From Tyto alba (Eukaryota > Chordata > Aves > Strigiformes > Tytonidae), in NCBI RefSeq assembly GCF_018691265.1, contig NW_024881329.1, positions 3,658,001-3,722,000 on the forward strand: 64,000 nucleotides of DNA. The letters run 5' to 3'. How positions within the stretch are numbered: the stretch's first letter is position 1; each line of letters begins with the position of its first letter. This document shows positions 22,159 through 34,571 of this stretch, piece after piece. The position numbers and the translations under genes are program-made. The notes under the pieces were generated by a model. It did not search any database. It saw nothing but the letters and a program-made list of their open reading frames with translations, and was not told the origin of the DNA.

Positions 22159-24344
22159 GAATCTTTCCCTGGATTGACATCTTTTCCAAATTTTTATTCA
22201 TCACGAGATTTAGCATACTGGGTGTGATTTAATGATTTATCCCATTGGCTTCAGCAAAACTGCACCCGACTTATCCCTTCTGGTCCTCAGGTATTCCATC
22301 TTACAGTAGTTTTCTGTATACTAAAATAGATTTCATTTTGTATGGATGCTGAGTAGCATCTCCACAGAGGAAGCTTGAAGAAAGCTCAGGGCACTTTTTG
22401 ATCCCCGAAAGTCACAAGTGTGGCAGCACTGGGGGAGAACATGCACTAATCAAAGCTCTCCATCAGTTCAGAAACCACCTGGCAGGGGAGCAGCAGCATG
22501 GCAAGTAATACCCCATCAGACCTCCCCATTTCTGTGCTTCCACAAGGCATCCAAAAGGCAGAAAGTCAGTCCCCCTCGTGACAACACGAAAGAGACATCC
22601 AGCCCCAAGTCTTGGGTCAAGACCCAGCTTTGGGTCACCCCTAGCGAGCCCTCCCTGCCCCGAAGGATGCTCCGGGGCACACAGGCCAAAGGGCTCGCTC
22701 TCTGGGGGCTGCAGGGTGCTGCAGCCTGCTTGCCAGCGCTCAGAAATGGGAGTGGGATCAATGTGCCTGATAACCTGTCATTACGGCACGTGCTGAGCCA
22801 GACCAGCCCTTCCAGTGCCCTGCCATTAGCTAGCTGTTCATTCCTGAAATTGGCCAAGAAATTGCTGAGGATGGGGCGAGGGGGGAGCCAAGCAGGGGGA
22901 GCAGGGTGGGCCAAAGCTGAGTGCAGGACCAGATTCTTACCCTGGCACCGGGGTTTTGCAAATGCCTGAGCGAAATCTGAGTGTTTCTCTCTGCTCTTCA
23001 AAGAGATGGGGGGCTAGGAGGCGGTAGGGGGGCTTTCTCGTGCCCCATGGTGGAGGTTAGGGTGGGGCAGACAGGACAAATTTAAGCAGTGCAGACATGT
23101 TTGAGAGCCTGGAGAAGGTGGGCTAGACCCAGTGGAGGATGGGGATGGGTGCAAGGGTCTGTCCGTGCGCACGGGCGCCCGTAGCACTGACAGTGGTGGC
23201 GGGGGGCGGCGGGGGGCCCCCCACGTCTCACCACAGCCCCTATCACGCTGGCGCAGTCAGGCAAAGCAAACACATCCCTACACGGAGGGAGGTGCTCCCG
23301 CTGCCCTGCCGATAAGCAGCGCAGGGTGGGCGCAGAGACGGCCGCCTGTCGCTCCCCCAGCCCCGTGACGCAGGGCTGCTTTTCTCCGGCGGTGCCTGGA
23401 GAAGGCCTCCGTTAAGGCTCTGTTTGATCAGAGCCAGGACTGCTTGCACTGGAGGGCAATGCCTTCAGGCACCTTTAAATGAGCAAATGGTGCAGAGGTG
23501 GTGTGGCCCCGCTGCCTGTTTTGGGTCACCATCCCATCCTCGTCATCCCCCCCGCTTTCCCGGTGCCAGACCTTCCTCACATGGCAGCCCATGGTCTCAG
23601 GGACATCATCCAAGGCAGGGGCAAAACAGGTCACGCCAGACCTCGAATGGGCAGAAAACCTGGTCTCCGTCTCCATCTCGTGGTCCTCCCCAAATTGAAG
23701 CACCTGTTTCCCCTCCTGGGGTGTCCCCATGGCAATGGCAGCTGCCAGGCAGCAGAGACCCGAGCGTGAAATCCAACGCTGCTCACGGTTTTGCTCCTTG
23801 AGAATAAAGCTCCAGAGAAAGAGCGTGCTCTTCTCTTCCAGCACAACTCAGAGAGCTGGCAGTGGGGTATGGCTGTGTGCTGCCTGAGCACAATACCTCC
23901 TCTCCTGGCACTATTCTCTCTCCTGGAGAGCAGCAGGCAGCCACCAAAGCACAGCAAATGCAGTGCACCTTAGGCACAGAGTGACAACAGCAGCTCGGCT
24001 GCAAGGGTGAGACTGGCTATCCTTAGAGCATCTTTCCTAGCTTCTTCTTCTGCCAAATTAACACCTCCTTCTGGTCCAGATCTATCTGAAAAGCCATCTG
24101 TGCAAGCAGATCTTACATCATGTTTGGGGCTGGTTCCGAACTCCTCTATCAGGGAAGTCCATTCCCCGAGATGGAAAACATCTTGCCTGTAGTTCCCACG
24201 GGTCTCCTTTTGGGCCTTAGTCACCTCTGCATCCCCAAAAAGGAACAGGGGGATTCATCATGCCCAGGAAGAATTTAAAAGTTAGACTTGAATTGAGGTT
24301 AGCCTCTGTTCCCCAGATGGCTTGTGACACACTGGCTGTCCAGA
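22159..24344. other. Intergenic with GC-rich patch at about 23.15-23.40 kb
   Basis: No gene recognised. The patch is CpG-rich and holds two perfect 12-bp GC palindromes (23171-23182 and 23211-23222). The rest is moderately GC-rich unique sequence. Confidence 0.55.
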
Positions 24345-24620
24345 TGCTCACGGTGCCCTTCAGAGGGACCTTGGCAGGCTGGAGAAGTGGTCGGATGGGA
24401 ACCTCAGCAAGTGGCAATGCAAAGTCCTGCCCCTGCAGGGGAATAATCCCACACACCAGCGCTTACTGGGGGCCAACTGGCTGGAAAGCAGCTTTGCATG
24501 GAAGGCTTTAAGGGTCCTGGTGGACCTGGCTGGGCCCAGCCCTGTGCAGAGGCTCTGCCTGAGCTGGACCAGGCGATCTTGAGATCCCTTCCAACCTCAA
24601 CCACTCTGCCATTCTGGGAT
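24345..24620 (+). mobile_element. CR1 LINE 3' fragment
   Basis: It begins GGTGCCCTTCAGAGGGACCT, a standard CR1 phrase. It continues through GGCTGGAGAAGTGGTCGGATGGGAACCTCA, GCAAAGTCCTGCCCCTG and GGTCCTGGTGGACCTGG, then ends GAGATCCCTTCCAACCTCAACCACTCTGCCATTCTGGGAT, the avian CR1 terminus. An internal deletion joins the reverse-transcriptase end to the 3' tail near 24,540. It is much less diverged than the two CR1 copies in the TH introns. It has no intact frame. Confidence 0.92.
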
Positions 24621-24695
24621 CATCAATGGAGAGAATGGAAAAGAAAAATAAAACAGTAGCCCTTGAAAAAGATCCTCTTGGAAAGCCCACCTCGA

Positions 24696-24723
24696 AAAAA
24701 AAAAAAAAAAAAAAAGAAAAAAA
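24696..24723 (+). repeat. A-rich tract just after the CR1 fragment
   Basis: A20-G-A7, about 75 bases beyond the CR1 end. CR1 elements normally end in short octamer-like repeats rather than poly-A, so the tract is probably unrelated. Confidence 0.85.
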
Positions 24724-27700
24724 GATTCTCCCTCCCTCCAGCTGTTAACTGGACAATGCACTTTTCAGTCTGCTGGGAAAATTTTTTTCTGAGGACCACT
24801 TTGTGTTCTTGTAAATAATATGACAGCTCACTGCCTTCTAATTGCCATGACACGTTGGAGTTGCTACCGGACCGACCGCAGGGCTCCTGGCTCGGGTGCC
24901 TGATGCCTGCGGGGCAGCCACGAGCCGTGGGGATGGAGCGACGGCGGGGCCAAGCGAGCATGAGAACGGGTGTCTGGCTGCTGCTTGTGACGTGCCTGGT
25001 GGCCTGTCACCTCCGCTGGCGGTGGCACGGAGTGACTCAGCGCTCCAGGCTGGCCCCACGCTGAGTCATGGCCCGGGAGCCGTCGCTGGCACAGGCAGAC
25101 CAGGAGCCGCAGTGGCTCATGTGGCTGGTGCTGTCTCCAGAGAAGGCTCCCCCTCTCCTTCCAGAGCCTCTCCAGAAGATGGCTGATACTTGTCCATCTC
25201 TGCAAGGTGCTTTGGAAGTCCTAGAACAGGAAGGTGCTGCATTTCTGTTCAATCATAACATGAAGAGTCATATTTATGTCCTTCCTAAGGCCCTCCTGTA
25301 ATTAGGACACCGTGTGCTGCTCCCTTCCCTGTCTCCCATAATGATTGCCCCATCAGGCCTCTGATGAGCAGTAAGCAAATCAGATTGTGTTTCCCACACA
25401 ACCTGATGCCTCACCGGCTCTCATCATCTCGCCGTTGTTCTCCTGTCTCACTGTAGGTGGTAGGATTGACCACTGGTAGCTCAGTCTCTGGGCTTCTGTT
25501 CTTGCTAGCAAGGCCTGAAAAGCAGATCCCCCTTCTCCCCGCGTCCACAGCTGTGCAGCACACTAGACGTGTTGTATTTCTGCCCACATCCCCACGTGCG
25601 TGGCTGAAACAAACTCCATTCCGGTGTTTTCCTGAGAACTGGTGGCCTGGAGAGGTCTACAAGGTGGTTCTGAACCTGAAATCTCCTTCTGAGGGCCAAC
25701 TTGCCTTAAAACGGGAGCTAAAGCTTGTCTAGAAACCTATTTTGTATGCGAAGCAGATATAAAGTCCTATAGCTATCTCCACCCTGCCTTTTGGTCGGTG
25801 ATATCGAAACTCTGTTAGGTCTCAAAGAACTGCAATCAGAGACATGGCTGGGAAGAAAAGAAATCCAAACCATCCTCTCAGGTCCCTTTTCCACTGTGAC
25901 TCACCGTCCGCAAAAGGCATGGGTCATAAATGTGCCTGATGTTGCGCGTCTCTCCTTATTCTTCCTTCAAAGCCTTCTCCCCGCCCCAGTGCGAGCTGCT
26001 GGTGCTCAGCCAGGGGTTGAACTGGGACGCAGAAAACCGGAGCTGCTCCCACGTGCCCTCACACCAGGCAAGCTCTGCGTGAAGGGGGGACTCATCAAAG
26101 GACGACTGCAAAACCTCAGCGGCTCTCAGGTCTGCTCCTCTCCTCCTCTGCGCTGACAGCCGCTTCTACCAGGCGATGTCCGTACGGGTGAAGTGGTTCT
26201 CTGAAACAAGAGGGGCTTGGAACAGCTCTCCTCCTGTCGGTAAACACTCATTTGTTTAATGGGTGGAGATGGGCACGAGGGAGCCTGAACCCTCATTCCC
26301 TTGCCAAATTTCCAGGAAGCCGAGCGTGCTGACTCCAGCTGGACGCGCAGCCCCAGCCCACGGGAGCTTCTCCTGTCCCTTCTCTGCTCTTGACAGCGTG
26401 TTCGCTCGCCCTCTTTCTCCCTTGTTTTTACCCTCTCGTTCGGATCCTGCTTGGCTTCAGGGCCACTGTCCCTGCGGATGGGCCCCTGCCCCTGGCTCCC
26501 CACCAGCCCCACCTGCAGCCCCGGGGGATGTCCCAGCAGCAGGCAGGGAACGGCCCCAAAGCGTGTCCCATGGCAGGGCAGGACTCGCAGCCTCTCCGCT
26601 CCCTCTCTCCATGATCAGAACCCAGGCCACCCAAAAAGTGCCCCCGTTCAGACACCTGTACAGAAGGGACTGATCTGGGCCTGATTTTTGGAAAAGCTGG
26701 ACACTTAGGTAACATTTGAAAAATTATCTGTCCACTGTGAAAAATGGGGTCACAGGCTCCACCTAAAACTGTTTCTAAAATGTCCTCTTAATGTATTTTT
26801 TAAAACCTGCTTTTTCCTTTCTTCCCTGTTGCTCCTCTTTTTCTTATAACTGGAGGCATGGGGCAGTCTCCCTTCACCGCATTTCTTTTCAGCATTAAAC
26901 AGTGAGCTCTTGAAGTGGCTCAGGGATGTGCTGGCATTTTGCAGCCTTTTATTAGGCAGCGGTCCACTTATAGATGCTGAAGAGGGCTTATCCGCTGCGG
27001 CTGTCAGAAGCAGGGAGAGGCGAGGGGAGGGTAATTGAGGGTTTAGACAGCGCTTCGCTCCGCGAGACACCTACCATCAAAATCAGGCGGGTTTATTGAT
27101 CAGCCTCTCAAACGGTCTGCCTCTCCTATTAGCCCTTTCCTGGGCAATGCACAGGGTATTGAAGAAGTATAGATTTTTGGTCGCACTTTGCAGTGACACC
27201 AGAGGCAGCTGGAATTGGGAGGCATAGGAAAATTGGAAGACGTGATCTCTTTATGGGAAAAAGACAGGGTTGCTGCCCCGGTGCAAGGGCAGGTCTTCAT
27301 GGCACCATCACCTCGTGGGGGACAGTGCATCCGAGCTGGTCTGGGACAATCCCATGGCAAACCCCTTTAAAATAATGAAGCCTTAATTTAAAGTACCCTA
27401 AACGACAGGCTGAAAGCTTTTCTGTTTAGGGAGGTGAGGTGTTAAACTGCACAGAAGAGTTAGTTGTGTGGTATAGAACTAGCCCAAAGCAAAGCACATT
27501 TGGTAAAAAAGAGGACAGCATCCCCTCTGGCCAAAGCTTAACCAGCTGTCTGAAAGAAAACGATGGTGGCTGGTAAACTCTGCAGACAGGGAAGGAACTG
27601 GTGGCGCAGTGAATGCTGAGAGATCTGTAGTTGTCAGTGGCGTGTGTTTGAAGATGAAAACCAGATTAAATAGATGACCCTTGCAAGATGGGGACGGTCT

Positions 27701-27839
27701 CTGCATGTCTGAGAGAGTCAGGAGGGCGTTGGTGGCGAGGAACCCTTGGCAGGGTGCACCGTGGGGGGCTGCGAGGTGCAGGGGTCGGAAGGTGCCACCC
27801 CAGCAGCGGGGAGACCTTTGCCAAAATCCTCCTGATCCT
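24724..27839. other. Intergenic
   Basis: No gene recognised. Overlapping frames on both strands at 24.86-25.25 kb and 26.1-26.7 kb are chance frames in GC-rich sequence. Confidence 0.55.
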
Positions 27840-28214
27840 GGGGGCTGTTTCCCTCGGCGGGTAGCCCCAGCCCGCTGCGGGGCCGGGGGTGCTGTGCGAG
27901 GGGTCCGCGCCCCGCTTCGGGCCTCGAAGGCAACGGGAGGGTGGGCAGGAGGGACAGGCTGGGGCACAAAAGGGACACGGCATCATCTTGTGGGCTCGGC
28001 TGGCGAGCTGGGCTCTGCCGGTGTCCCCACGGCGGAGGGGGTCCCTGGGGGAGGCGAGGCGGGGTTGGGGGGGGAACACCCACAGCCCGGAGCGAGGGGA
28101 TGCGCGGTCGCGGAGGTTTCGTGGCTCGGCGGGGACGCGCCCACGGGGGGCCGGGTCGCAGTTCGGCGGCAGCGCACCGGGCGGCGCTGCGGGAACGCCG
28201 GCGGCCGCGGCATC
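27840..28214. promoter_or_regulatory. CpG island, left half of the 28-kb GC block
   Basis: CpG dinucleotides are very dense here; 28,081-28,200 alone holds roughly twenty. GC content is high and G exceeds C on the plus strand. CpG islands mark vertebrate promoters, but I see no TATA box or convincing first exon, and no known gene is expected between TH and INS. An unannotated non-coding transcript or an orphan island is possible. Confidence 0.55.
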
Positions 28215-28440
28215 CACCCCCCCCCCTCCCCACCCCACCCCACCCCACACCCCGCCCCCAAACCGGCACCGCCCCCCCCGCATCGCCCCCTCTACCCCCC
28301 AACCCCCCGCATCCCCCCCACCTCTTCACCGCCCCCCGCACCCTCCGCACTACCTCCACCCCACCCCCCCGCACCACCCCCCCACCTCCGCACCGTCCCC
28401 CCCCACCCACGCCCCCCCCACACACACACACCCCAGCACC
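28215..28440 (+). repeat. Extreme C-rich low-complexity block (G-quadruplex potential on minus strand)
   Basis: About 225 bases consist mostly of C runs of 3-10 separated by A, CA, GCA or TCT, ending in a short (AC)n. The minus strand carries dozens of G runs able to form G-quadruplexes, and the plus strand can form i-motifs. Proline- or glycine-rich frames across it are low-complexity artefacts. Confidence 0.9.
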
Positions 28441-31400
28441 ACCCCGAGCCGTGGGGAGCTGCCGGCCGGGCTGGGGAGGAGGCAGAGCCCCCCCACCTCA
28501 CCCCCCAGCCCTGCTGATGCCAATCCCTGCTGAAACAACAAGCCACTGCAAGAGTTGGGGACAAGCCAGGGTGACAGCAGCGGGGTGTCCCTGTTTGGGG
28601 GCTGCAGCTATTTGTGCTGGCAGTGTTGGGGTACAGCTGCAGAGCCCCCCCTCCAGGCCCACACCTGCCTACACCCCCAGCATTTCATGGTTTACTGCAG
28701 TGTCTAAAGACAGTCCCTTTTTTATGTGAAGTTGCATACTGCGAATGCCCTAGGGCACAGCTTCTGCTTGCGGAATTATTTTCGCAGGGAAAATAACCCG
28801 AGGAATTAGTTTCTTACTTGAAGAGTGACAGATTTCTAAAGTATAATCAAAGTATCGGTAATCCTATGGAGGTCTGAGGTTGACAGTGAGCTCCAGTTTG
28901 TGACAATCTGCCTTAAAGTTTCTCAGGAATTTTGACCTGAATTCAGTTGAATCAAAATTCCTACAATATTCAGCCAATTCTTCCCCTTCTGCTCTTCCCC
29001 TTCCCCAGGCACCCCATGTCCTTGCTGGGCTCCCATTCTTTCCGCTCAATACAGAGAGATGGGTGTTCCACAGGTGAGAAGTTGTTCAAGAAGGTGTTTG
29101 GGTGAGGGTTTACGGCAGTCCCTCCCCCAGCTGCCGGGTGACCCCTCCATTAGCCCTAAAATGCAAGAGGGGCTTTTTTTTGCCACTGAAGGGGATCCCA
29201 TCGCAGCAGCCTGGGTCCCTCCCCTCCCTCAGGGTGGGCGGCTTTGGGGAACCGAGCCCTGACAGTTCAGGCTCTGAGGGAGGTGAGCACCCACATCTAC
29301 GTCTCGGACACCCCCTTAGTCCCTTCCTGTTGGCTGTCACAGCAAAGTCCCCCGAGTAAGGCTGTGGCTAAACCCTGGTTTAACACTGCCCCGATGAGGC
29401 CAACAGCCCCGGCCTGAGCACATCCCCAAAGGACACTTTAGTGACAGCCACAAGCCATTCCCGGTCCTACCCCTCCTCTCTTGATGCTCCCAGCCCTTGG
29501 CAACACAGTCTGAACCCTGAGAAAAAGCAGCCTTCACCCAGAACATAGATATTCCCGGTTTTTGCTCTTTTGGGGGCTACGTGGCTGCAGCAGCTCCCTC
29601 TTCCAACGCAGCAGGACTGGAAAGTTTTCTGCCAGGACACTGGCAGAGGCACCAGGGCTACTATTGGCTTCAAAGTTTGGTGGTTTTTTAAAGACGCTTC
29701 AAAGTTTTCAAGGCTTTCAGCTTCAACCACGCACCCAGTCTGTCCCACACCGCTGTCACCACGGCAGGATTTGAGCCCTTCTTGCTCACCGATGCATTTC
29801 TCAGCCCCTGCTACTGCACCACGCACCCGTTCCTCGCTGGTTGCGGCGTTTCCCGGTCTCAAAGCGTTCATAAGATTGTAGGAAACCCTGCCGTCATTTC
29901 TGGCGGACAGACACAGCCAGCACAGGCTGCTTCTCGCTGTCTCTTTGCGATGCTTCTGCTGGAGCTACGGGGGGGGAGCGCAGCCCCTTTCCTGAGACAC
30001 GACTTGCAGGGAGGTCAGGTGGGAGGGAAGGAGGGGAATCAGGAAAAGGAAAACCACGCCAAGTTTGCCATGAATGCGTCGGTGTCACGGTCTTTTCTAC
30101 CGAGCAGAGGGCCTGCTGGGAAGCATGCAGCTCCCTTGTCACGCTGCCCAGGAGAGGGGACAAACGGTCGCCCGTTAACATCAGCTCTGGCTGAGGAATG
30201 TGCATCTCCCCAGGGAGGGGTGGTTGGAGGTCCCCGCCACACCAGCACCCCCCAATCCCCCTGCCCCCCAGCATGTGCTCCTTTCTTGCACCTCTGGGGG
30301 AAAGCAAAGAGCTCAGGCGCTGAAAAGGAAAAGGCTGCGGTCCAAAGAGAGCCATGGTCCTCGCTCTGCTCTTGCTCTGTGTTTGCACATGGAGTATCTC
30401 CATCCCAACAGCACTTTCTTTGGATGACCCGAATAATCAGGTTTGGAAACTCTCAGGCAAGCGTTGACAAGGTCGCCTTATCGGTGACTCGTTCAGGGGA
30501 GTGGGAAACAGAATCCAAAAGGAGGAACCTGTTCATAAAGCTGTGTTCAACAACTGTGTTTTACCGCATTGGTACCTGTGATCAATCAGGAGTGCAACCG
30601 GCACGTTTCCAAGTCAAGGAAGATGTACCGGCTGTCCAGCCTGCAGGGCAGAGCCTGTCACATCCCATGTGTTTAGCCATCATCTCCTCTAATACATCAC
30701 TTGAAGACAGATTCTAGGTAGTCCCATAATAAAAGTAATAGCATTAATTATTATAATGAAGAGTAAGTAGGACCTGCTCGCTTTAGAGTTGGAGGGGCAG
30801 GCAAAGTTTCCAGGTTTTCAGAGAAGCACGTGGGGCACAACTAGAAGCAGCAGGAAGGCAGCAGAGGCTGCAGCGGTGCTGCACGGCGGGGGGAGCGCGT
30901 GGCGGTGCCGGGGCCCAGGCGTGTGTCCCGGCCCTGCCGCTGCTCCGAGCAGGGATGCCATCCGCCGACGTTTTACCCAGCACGTGCATCCTGCAGAGCT
31001 AGGGGCCGGGATCCGCCACGGGGAAAATTCCTGTCCTGTAGCGGGTCTCCCGCAGCACCAGGACACCACCTTTCTCGTCACCCCCTGCTGATGCTTTCAC
31101 CTGAGCGACACACTCATCCTCGCCATCTGCCCCTGCTGATGGTAATACAAGCCCGCTGCTTGGTCCACGCGATGGGTTGAAACCCAAAGGTGTTGCCTTT
31201 GCAAGGCTGGGGGGCGTTAAGCGTTACCTCTGCCACGGCCAGCAGACAGGACTTGGACAGGTAGATGCAGCAAGACCTCTTGTTTCAGAGGTGCCCCTTT
31301 GCAGAGACGGCTCTGTCGAGGAGAGCTGTAGCTGAAATGCGGGAAGGGTGAGTTCCTCCAGCATTTGAAAACATCTCTTTGGTCAGATCTCTCTGGCACC

Positions 31401-33568
31401 TGCAAATGTGCCAGGGCAGCTGAGTGCCGCTTCTGGAGACTGCTCAAGCAGATGCTGTGCGTAGAAGGATGTTCTGGATTAAAATAGCATCCTGCCTCCT
31501 TGCCCCTGGGCTTATTTGGAAGGGATCGTGATTCCAGGTGATCTGGCAGACTTTTGGCCTTCAAGAATTTCTGCTGGTAATGTATGGCTTGCACCAGAGC
31601 AGACCCAGCTGAAGGAGCACAGGGATGCCAGGAGCTGGACACCTCTTCTTGGGGCCTCTGGTAGCTGCTGCCTGCCAAACAGAAAGTGTGTGTTACAGAA
31701 TCCATTTTAGCTTTCTCTTCCATGCCACCATTTCACCCCTTTGTCACCCTTTGGAGAGCTGCTGGGAACACCAAAGATTTGAGAATATTTAGTTTTTACT
31801 TCCCTTGGTCCTAGGCCTGAGCTAAACCAGGAGTCACAAGGGGGTTTCCTGGAGGTCTGCCTTTCTCTTCTTCTCCAAATGCTCTCCTAGCTTCTTCACA
31901 GGGATCTTGCTGCAAATAAACCGCAACTGTAGCACCAGCTCCAGCAGCCTCTGAAAGGGAGGCGAAAGGGGGAAGGATCCATCCTCAAAAAAGGAGAAAA
32001 ACAACTCAGCACATCTTTCAGGCTGTAAATGGTTAAGTGTTGAGAGCTTGGAAGAAGCTTGCAGACTTGCCTAGAGAACTTCACAGGCACAAAATGTGAT
32101 TAAAAGAGCAAAATGACAGCTTGGCACTGGAGGGCTTCAGAAGTTAGAAGAAATTATTTTTTAAAAAATAAATATATAGATCCATGAGGAAGTTCCCGCA
32201 ATGGCTGGGAGTGAAAGCCTGATCCGCTTGCAGATGGTGGGGTCATCTCCACCCCTCGCCCCTGCTCTGCCCCTGTTTCTCTCACTCCCTGCAGTGGCTG
32301 TGGTGGGTGGGTGCCCTCCGAAACCCCGGGGGGGGGACGGACAGGGAGCTTGGCAGCTCCTTGGCCATGGTGAGAAGTGACACCTGGAGACAGAAGGAGA
32401 AGGGGAAATGTCAGGGTGTCACCCTCCCGGGGCCTGGGGACCTGTTAGCCATTGGGGGGGGCTCAGGCAGGGGGGGAGCACAAGCAGGGTGGCAGCTCGC
32501 TCTCTGCTCGCCCTTTCCACCGCCCCGGTCCGAGAGCAGCTGGGGCGGCTCGGGATGCTCGGCTGGTGGGTGCACAGCATCCCGTGCCCGGGGGTGGCTG
32601 AGCTGAGCTGAGCCGAGCGACACCCGCGCACAGCACTGCCCTCCCCGCCACACCATCTCTTGGCTAAGAAACGTTATTTTGCCACCAAGCATAGGAGGGG
32701 CCCTCCTGGAGTTGTGCTGGAGCTGGGAGGGAGCCCAGATCCATTGCCAGCCTCTGGAGCTCCTGTCAGGAGTCCCTGTGGGTTTCCCACTCTACGCCCT
32801 GTGCCCTGAGCATCAAACAGCCCCAGGACCAGGCACACCAGTGACTTCCCCAATGCCATGCACCTTTACATCATAAACCAGCGGAAGCATCGTGTCGTCT
32901 TCTAAAACCGTATATTAAATCCCACAGGAAGGGTCCTAGCAGTTTTAAGGAAGCAAAGTACAGCGTGGGTGCTGCTGGAGTATAACAAGTACTTCTGGCA
33001 GCCTGCAAAATGTGTAAGCTTAGTGGTTGCTCTTGTCCCCAAAAGCTGCTTTTCCCCCTCTCCCTCGCTCGCAGGCAGCACAGGCAGTTCCCGCGCCGCT
33101 GGCCGGGTGCTAACACCAGCTGGCTGTTTGGACGCTGCGATTCCCAGGGCGTCTCTCCGAGGGTGTTTTGGACCCCAAAGAGGTCCTTCCCATTACAGCA
33201 ACTTTTAGGTATGTTGCCCGATCTGCGGTTCAAGCAACTTTTCCAAGTTCTCCGAGGCTTTCCTCATCTTCTAGTGGGAGCGTGCCTCTTTTGCAGATTG
33301 CTCTGGGGTTGCCGGAGCGGGCGCAGGCAATGCACCCCGCAGAGAGGTGCTTTGGCACCCAGATCCTGCTTGCTGGCCCCGCCAGGCCAGCCCTCTATTA
33401 TGGTGGTGGGTCCTGCCTTGAGGCTATGGGGACAGCCTGAATTTGGGAGGTTCCCCCCCCTGCACTCCGGCCCCCACAGCGTGGGGCAAGGGCACAAGCT
33501 GAGGGTCTTCCCAGGCCATGGGGAAGCCAAAAAGCAGTCTTCCTTCCTCTCAGCCTCCATAAACTGCT
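28441..33568. other. Intergenic
   Basis: No gene recognised. The longest frame in the window (29782-30717, plus, 311 codons, non-ATG start) shows no domain, signal or compositional bias beyond GC-driven openness. About 30,840-31,030 is CpG-rich. A perfect 11-bp inverted repeat lies at 28925-28962. A short GAGCT tandem lies near 32,597-32,615. Confidence 0.55.
28925..28962. repeat. Inverted repeat, 11-bp perfect stem
   Basis: AGGAATTTTGA (28925-28935) pairs perfectly with TCAAAATTCCT (28952-28962) around a 16-base loop that contains the palindrome CTGAATTCAG. It is too short for a typical pre-miRNA. Confidence 0.8.
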
Positions 33569-33664
33569 GGTTGTGCTAGGAACTTGGAGCATGGTTGTGC
33601 TAGGAACTCGGAGCATGGTTGTGCTAGGAACTCGGAGCATGGTTGTGCTAGGAACTCGGAGCAC
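33569..33664 (+). repeat. 24-bp minisatellite, 4 units
   Basis: Four head-to-tail units of GGTTGTGCTAGGAACTCGGA plus GCAT. Unit 1 has T for C in the CTCGGA part and unit 4 ends GCAC. Copies are otherwise identical, so the expansion is recent. The unit is a multiple of three, so every frame through it gives an 8-residue repeat, which explains repetitive peptides on both strands. Confidence 0.97.
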
Positions 33665-34519
33665 GGCACAGGGAAGAGATTTTATGCCCAGAGGCAAAAG
33701 CTTTCCTCCCTTCCTCCCAGGGCATGCACTTTCCCCTCGATCCCAACAAAACCCCTCATCTCACAGCCCTGTGGGTCACCCAGAGCCTTCCCACGCCAGC
33801 ACATGGCTGGAGTAATAAAGCCAAGAGCCGCTTGTGCCCGTTAGCTGCCAGCATCACTTCCACATTGGTGCTGGGAATGGCACAGAGCCCTGACCGGCAG
33901 CATCTCCGCAAGCTCTGGCTTTAAGGCTCTCCATCTTTGGGGATGTTCGGGCTGTTTCAGATGGTGCTCAGGGAGGGGAGCGCAGTTTCCCTCCCCCCCA
34001 CAGCTGGTTGGCAGCTGGGTGCTCAAGCCTTGGCCCCAGCCCGGAGCATGAAGCCTTGGCCCCGGGGCTGGAGGTGGCTGCCCCCAGCCAGTGCTGCTCG
34101 GATCAGGGTGAGATACAGCCTCCCCCGGGGCGATGCGTTTTTGCGGGTGCAGCGCCTCGCAGAGCGGCCGGAGGAGAGAGGTGCGTGGGGAGAGCGGGTT
34201 TGGTTTTCTTCTGAGCCAGCTCCGATTTTGGAAAAGTTGCGTCTGCATTTCAAATCTGAAAGCATTCCCTCCCCTTCTCCAGGGGCCTGGAGTGCCCCTG
34301 CGTTAACCTCTCCCGTGCAAGGAACACCACCACCACCCCACCACCACCCCCCCCCCCAGGTTTTGAAACTTTAATGTCATAACCTGTTTGTCCTGTTCAA
34401 AGCGCAGGGTAGGGCTGGGGAGCTGACAGATCCTGAGCAAATTATGCCTCCAGCTACCCCGCGTCCTCATGGCTCAGCAAGGGAGAAAGAGGGGGAAAAG
34501 CAAGCCTTAGAGCCTCACA

Positions 34520-34571
34520 TTTTTCTGTCTCAGGGTTCTTTTTTCTTTTTCTGTCTCAGGGTTCTTTTTTC
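34520..34571 (+). repeat. Perfect 26-bp tandem duplication
   Basis: Two identical adjacent 26-base copies, each T5, then CTGTCTCAGGGTTC, then T6 and C. A simple recent slippage or duplication event. Confidence 0.95.

Noticed and set aside
27681..28729. Several long Pro-, Arg- or Gly-rich frames across the 28-kb block
   Set aside because: They are translations of C-run low-complexity DNA, open in several frames at once on both strands.
29782..30717. Longest open frame in the window (plus, 311 codons)
   Set aside because: It starts at a non-ATG codon, has no recognisable domain, overlaps open frames on the other strand, and lies in GC-rich sequence where stops are rare.
33569..33664. CRISPR-like direct repeats
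   Set aside because: Units are head-to-tail without unique spacers; this is a minisatellite in vertebrate DNA.
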